Shown piece by piece: positions 31,611 to 34,655 of a stretch of DNA of 34,655 nucleotides; position 1 is the first letter of the stretch, and each line of letters begins with the position of its first letter. Both the position numbers and the translations under genes were made by a program. The DNA comes from Myxococcota bacterium (GTDB lineage Bacteria; Myxococcota_A; Polyangia; JAAYKL01), in the NCBI GenBank assembly GCA_028278265.1, contig JANQET010000485.1, positions 1 through 34,655 of the forward strand, given 5' to 3'. The notes beneath the pieces are model-generated. The model ran no database searches. It worked only from the letters and a program-made list of their open reading frames with translations, and was not told where the DNA came from.

Positions 31611-34136
31611 TTAAATGCGACCGCTTAGAGAGAGGTAGATCAGGCGCTGGTCGATACCGTTGTGACCGTTGGAGGCCATGAAGTTGAGTGAGGTGGCCGA
31701 TGGGGTCTCGTTGGCGGTGAGGTTTTGGAAATTGAGCTTGAGGCCGATCTGCGGATTCACTTTGTAGGTCAGTGCCGTGTTGAGGATCACCACATTGGCG
31801 CCAAAGGCTTCGCTCTGTCCGGCCTCTTCGTGCACATCCACACCGCTGTACATCCGGAAGTTGGCGTGCCAGAAAAAGCGATTGGCGAGCAGCTGCCAGG
31901 TGAAATTGGACTTGACCTGGTGGCCGGAGTAGCAGATCCACTCCTTCCCCTTGAGGGACGGATTGGCCGGATCGCTGATGTCCGCGTTGACCAGGGAGCC
32001 CATCAAGGCGTAGGAATCGTCGGTGAACTGGGTCGGCCGGGAGTAGCCGTAGGAGAGGCTGAACAGAATGCCCTGCGACGGTTCCGCTCGACCGATCACC
32101 TCACCCCCCACCGAGCCGAAGGTGTCGGGCATGTTGACGAACATGTAGCCGTTCCAGCTGAGCAGGTTGTGGTACATGTTGTAGTACGCGCTCAGGTCCA
32201 ACGAGAGTTTGTTCTCGAGGAAGCTGTTCATCGAGTTGAATTCGATGCTGTCCATCAGCTCGGCGGACAGCTCCGATTTGCTGTTGCCCAGATCCGGTGC
32301 GCCGGGGACCTCCACGTCCAGGTTGTTGTCGAAGATGTAGTTGTTTTTGATCATATGCCCGAAGTAGGCCGCATCGGGGAGGCGGAAGCCGCGGCCGTAG
32401 GACAGCTTGAGCACGTGGTTTTCGGTAATCGAAAAGACAGCGGCCACCCGGGGCGAAATGTCGGTCGATTCGACGTTGGGCTTTAACTCGACATCTTCGT
32501 CGGTCATCTCCGGATGGTTGATCGCGGCGCCGATATCGCGAACGAGGAATTTGCCGTAGGAGGTGTGGTCGAGTCGGGCGCCGGCCGAAACGGTGAACTG
32601 CTTGGTGATTTCGAAGATGTCCTCGGCGAACAACGAGAGGTCCCACCAGGCGATTTCACCGTCCTCGAAGCCGAAGGTCGGATCGCTGTCGAAGAAGAGC
32701 TTGCCGTCGTCCATGTTGCGGTACCCCGCCTGGGCGCCGACCGCCAATGAGTTGTTGGGAATTTGGGTGGTGCGAAAGACCGCCTTGAGCGCATAGAACT
32801 TTTCGCGGCCGCCTCGCGCCATGCCGTGGGGATCCTCGGTCTCGTTGTGCTTTTGGAAGGACTTGTTGTAGAGCGCGAAGTCGTGCCATTGGCCGTCCAG
32901 GGAGACGGTCAGGGAGGTGTTCGGATTGAACTTCAATTCGTATTGGGGGCGCACCAGGATCATTCCCCGGTACCACCCGTGATCGTAGGGATCGGCGCTG
33001 GCGAACCAAAACGGGGCCACCGCGTCATTGGCCGAATCGAAGATGCGCAGGGCCTGGGCCTGAAACGACAGGCCGCCATGGCGCCAGTAGGCGGCCACCT
33101 TGGCGCTGGGCAGGGCGTATTCGCGGGTTCGAATCGTCACACCGGCCTGTTTGAGCGTCTGAAGGTCTGCTTCATTCCATTCGAGCTCATTGGGTTCGAA
33201 CCCCCGGGAGGCGACCACCCCGGCGTAGAGCAAGAGGGAGTTCTCCTTGCCGTAGGGCAACCCGTAGGTCGCCTCGGCCAGCACCAGTTGATCGGCAAAG
33301 CCCATTTCGCTGCGCATTTTCAATCCGGGGTGCTGGTGGGCGTCTTTGGGGATCAGGTTGACCACGCCGTTGATCGCGCCCCCCCCGTGGACGATGGCGT
33401 TGGGTCCGTGGACCGTCTCCATCCGTTCGAGATCACCCATCAGGGGTAGGTTGAGCTCGGAGTTGACCCCGAAGTGACGTCGCATGTTCATCGTCTGACC
33501 GTCGAGCAGCACCAGGGTCTTGGCGTTGTTGTCTACCGAAACCCCGCGGGCCCCGATCAACGCGCCGGTCCAGAAGTGCTCGGTCATCTGCACACCGGGA
33601 ACGTAGATGTCGAGCAGCTCCTTGATGTTCCGCGCGGTGGAGTAGCGCCACTGCTCATCGGTCACCGAGACCGTGTAGTTGGGGGTGTTGCGAATGTTGG
33701 TCGGAAAGAATCCGGCGGTGACGATGTCCACGTTGAGCAAATCGACCAAGCCGAGCTTGACGAATTCGTCCAAGTGCTCCTCTTCGGGTTGGGCCAAGGT
33801 CTTTGCTCCCGCCAAGGCCGGTTCTCCCCCATCGATTCGGGTCTCGGTCGGAGCAGGGGCCACGACGGGTGGCTCGGGTAAGGATGGTTTCGGTGCTTCA
33901 ACGGTGGCGTCGGCCGGTGGCGGCTTGAGCTGGGGCGCGACCGGGGGGGCGGGAGTCTCCGGCGCGATCGGTGGAACGGTTTCATCTGTCCCGCTCGGCG
34001 CAGTGGGGACGGTCGGGGCGGTTGGTGTCTCCGCTGGTTGGTCGGTCGCACCGGGCTCGGTTACGCTTTCCTGGGCCCAAGCCCCTAAAGGCAGCGCGGT
34101 CGCGAAAGCACAGCAGATGACTGACGTTCGAATCAT
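31611..34136 (-). CDS. TonB-dependent outer-membrane receptor
   Basis: An 841-residue receptor that imports a chelate or glycan across the outer membrane using TonB energy. Residues 1-21 are a signal peptide (GAWAQ). Residues 25-110 are an unusual Pro/Thr/Ala-rich spacer. The plug runs about 140-260 (ARNIKELLDIYVPGVQ, IGARGVSVDNNAKTLVLLDGQ, LERMETVHGPNAIVHGGGAINGVVNLI), and a 22-strand-type barrel follows with SYGRGFRLPDAAYFG and a final LIYLSLSGRI strand. AAGAGGTGG precedes the ATG. The ligand cannot be told from sequence; no TonB/ExbB or periplasmic binding partner is nearby, only signalling genes on both sides. Confidence 0.92.
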   Translation of the reverse strand: MIRTSVICCAFATALPLGAWAQESVTEPGATDQPAETPTAPTVPTAPSGTDETVPPIAPETPAPPVAPQLKPPPADATVEAPKPSLPEPPVVAPAPTETRIDGGEPALAGAKTLAQPEEEHLDEFVKLGLVDLLNVDIVTAGFFPTNIRNTPNYTVSVTDEQWRYSTARNIKELLDIYVPGVQMTEHFWTGALIGARGVSVDNNAKTLVLLDGQTMNMRRHFGVNSELNLPLMGDLERMETVHGPNAIVHGGGAINGVVNLIPKDAHQHPGLKMRSEMGFADQLVLAEATYGLPYGKENSLLLYAGVVASRGFEPNELEWNEADLQTLKQAGVTIRTREYALPSAKVAAYWRHGGLSFQAQALRIFDSANDAVAPFWFASADPYDHGWYRGMILVRPQYELKFNPNTSLTVSLDGQWHDFALYNKSFQKHNETEDPHGMARGGREKFYALKAVFRTTQIPNNSLAVGAQAGYRNMDDGKLFFDSDPTFGFEDGEIAWWDLSLFAEDIFEITKQFTVSAGARLDHTSYGKFLVRDIGAAINHPEMTDEDVELKPNVESTDISPRVAAVFSITENHVLKLSYGRGFRLPDAAYFGHMIKNNYIFDNNLDVEVPGAPDLGNSKSELSAELMDSIEFNSMNSFLENKLSLDLSAYYNMYHNLLSWNGYMFVNMPDTFGSVGGEVIGRAEPSQGILFSLSYGYSRPTQFTDDSYALMGSLVNADISDPANPSLKGKEWICYSGHQVKSNFTWQLLANRFFWHANFRMYSGVDVHEEAGQSEAFGANVVILNTALTYKVNPQIGLKLNFQNLTANETPSATSLNFMASNGHNGIDQRLIYLSLSGRI

Positions 34137-34237
34137 GGTCCACCTCTTGGTTGTAAAAGAGTTACAAGTAATAATTACGCTAGTTTAACCCGCGTGCAAA
34201 AAGAAAATGACTCGGCCGAACTACCCCCTGTGACAGT

Positions 34238-34655
34238 TCAACCAGTAAGACTCGGGCTGGCACTGGAATCCAGATAGCGAGACTCTAGTGACTGGGGATC
34301 AAAATTGAGCGTTAGTCGGACCGTTGCTCCCCTGTCGATGCCCTCGCTGGAGACTTCGATTAACCCGCCGAGCTGCACGGCAGAGTTGAAGCTCTGGTGC
34401 AAGCCAAACCCACGGGTGCCGACAAAATCCGCAAAACCGTGGTTGAAAATTTTCATCAACTTGTCCTGGGCGATCCCCACCCCGTTGTCCGCAATTTCGA
34501 TTCTCATTTGCCCATCCCGGTTTTGGACTGCCGAGACGGTGATTTGACGCGGATTGCGGTCGACGTCACTGACGGCCCGTACCCCGTTGGCGATCAATTC
34601 AGTCAAAATATCGAGTAGTTTTTGTCGGTCGGTCACCAGCTGTAAATCACCGGCC
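34238..34655 (-). CDS. Histidine-kinase-type ATPase domain, N-terminus cut by window edge
   Basis: The frame runs off the right end, so only the C-terminal 138 or so residues are seen. They form a GHKL ATPase: N-box LLDILTELIANGVRAV, G1 IEIADNGVGI, the F-NHGFADFVGTRGFGLHQS lid/G2 region and a closing GATVRLTLNF strand. The HGF...GFGLH pattern matches the kinase at 30003-31154, so the two belong to one subfamily and flank the TonB receptor. A GTG at 34636 is only an internal codon; the open frame continues upstream of it. The H-box would lie outside the window. Confidence 0.85.
   Translation of the reverse strand, partial: AGDLQLVTDRQKLLDILTELIANGVRAVSDVDRNPRQITVSAVQNRDGQMRIEIADNGVGIAQDKLMKIFNHGFADFVGTRGFGLHQSFNSAVQLGGLIEVSSEGIDRGATVRLTLNFDPQSLESRYLDSSASPSLTG

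Overview
The window looks like chromosomal DNA of a GC-rich, double-membraned bacterium of the broad deltaproteobacterial or Myxococcota/Bradymonadota type. The clues are lipoproteins with long Asp-X repeats, a Ser/Thr-kinase-like membrane protein next to a TPR-type envelope protein, a TonB-dependent receptor, a two-CW protein and a probable selenoprotein. This placement is inference; no rRNA or tRNA gene was seen. I also saw no insertion sequence, phage gene or CRISPR array. Both ends are cut: the left edge breaks a riboflavin gene and the right edge truncates a histidine-kinase-type ATPase.

Layout. 1-2228 (+): riboflavin/housekeeping operon (RibB with degenerate RibA-like domain, ribH, nusB, stand-alone M17-N-like protein). 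2263-8692 (-): surface-sugar cluster with two NeuB-type synthases, a CMP-sugar synthetase, an RraA-type aldolase, a histidine phosphatase, RmlC- and RmlD-like proteins and a methyltransferase, probably making and activating a nonulosonic (sialic-like) acid. 8887-9682 (+): TerB-like and zinc-ribbon proteins. 9702-10991 (-) folC, divergent from a TtcA-like thiolase (11095-11832, +). 11948-12127 (+): tiny Asp-rich lipoprotein. 12155-16653 (-): an unusual pair, an HSP90/GHKL-type ATPase fused through the membrane to a transglutaminase-like domain, and a soluble protein resembling a decayed copy of the same ATPase fold. 16762-17652 (-): Asp-rich lipoprotein with a thioredoxin-like domain whose U-x-x-C motif is encoded with an in-frame TGA followed by a SECIS-like hairpin. 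17761-21119 (+): PTS-IIA-like, P-II-like and two cation/proton antiporter genes in one tight operon. 21482-25617 (-): overlapping genes for an exonuclease-like/GIY-YIG protein and a PD-(D/E)XK-XPD/DinG-type helicase. 25784-29464 (+): pseudokinase, TPR-type envelope protein and Asp-rich lipoprotein. 29584-29883 (+): two-CW protein. 30003-34655 (-): histidine kinase, STAS-like protein, TonB-dependent receptor and a partial second kinase.

The most notable items are the candidate selenoprotein at 16762-17652, which a standard gene caller would split into two unrelated ORFs; the GHKL ATPase/transglutaminase module beside it; the double-NeuB sugar cluster; and a compact three-way-junction RNA-like fold at 21371-21463 in the only gene-free stretch longer than 300 bases.
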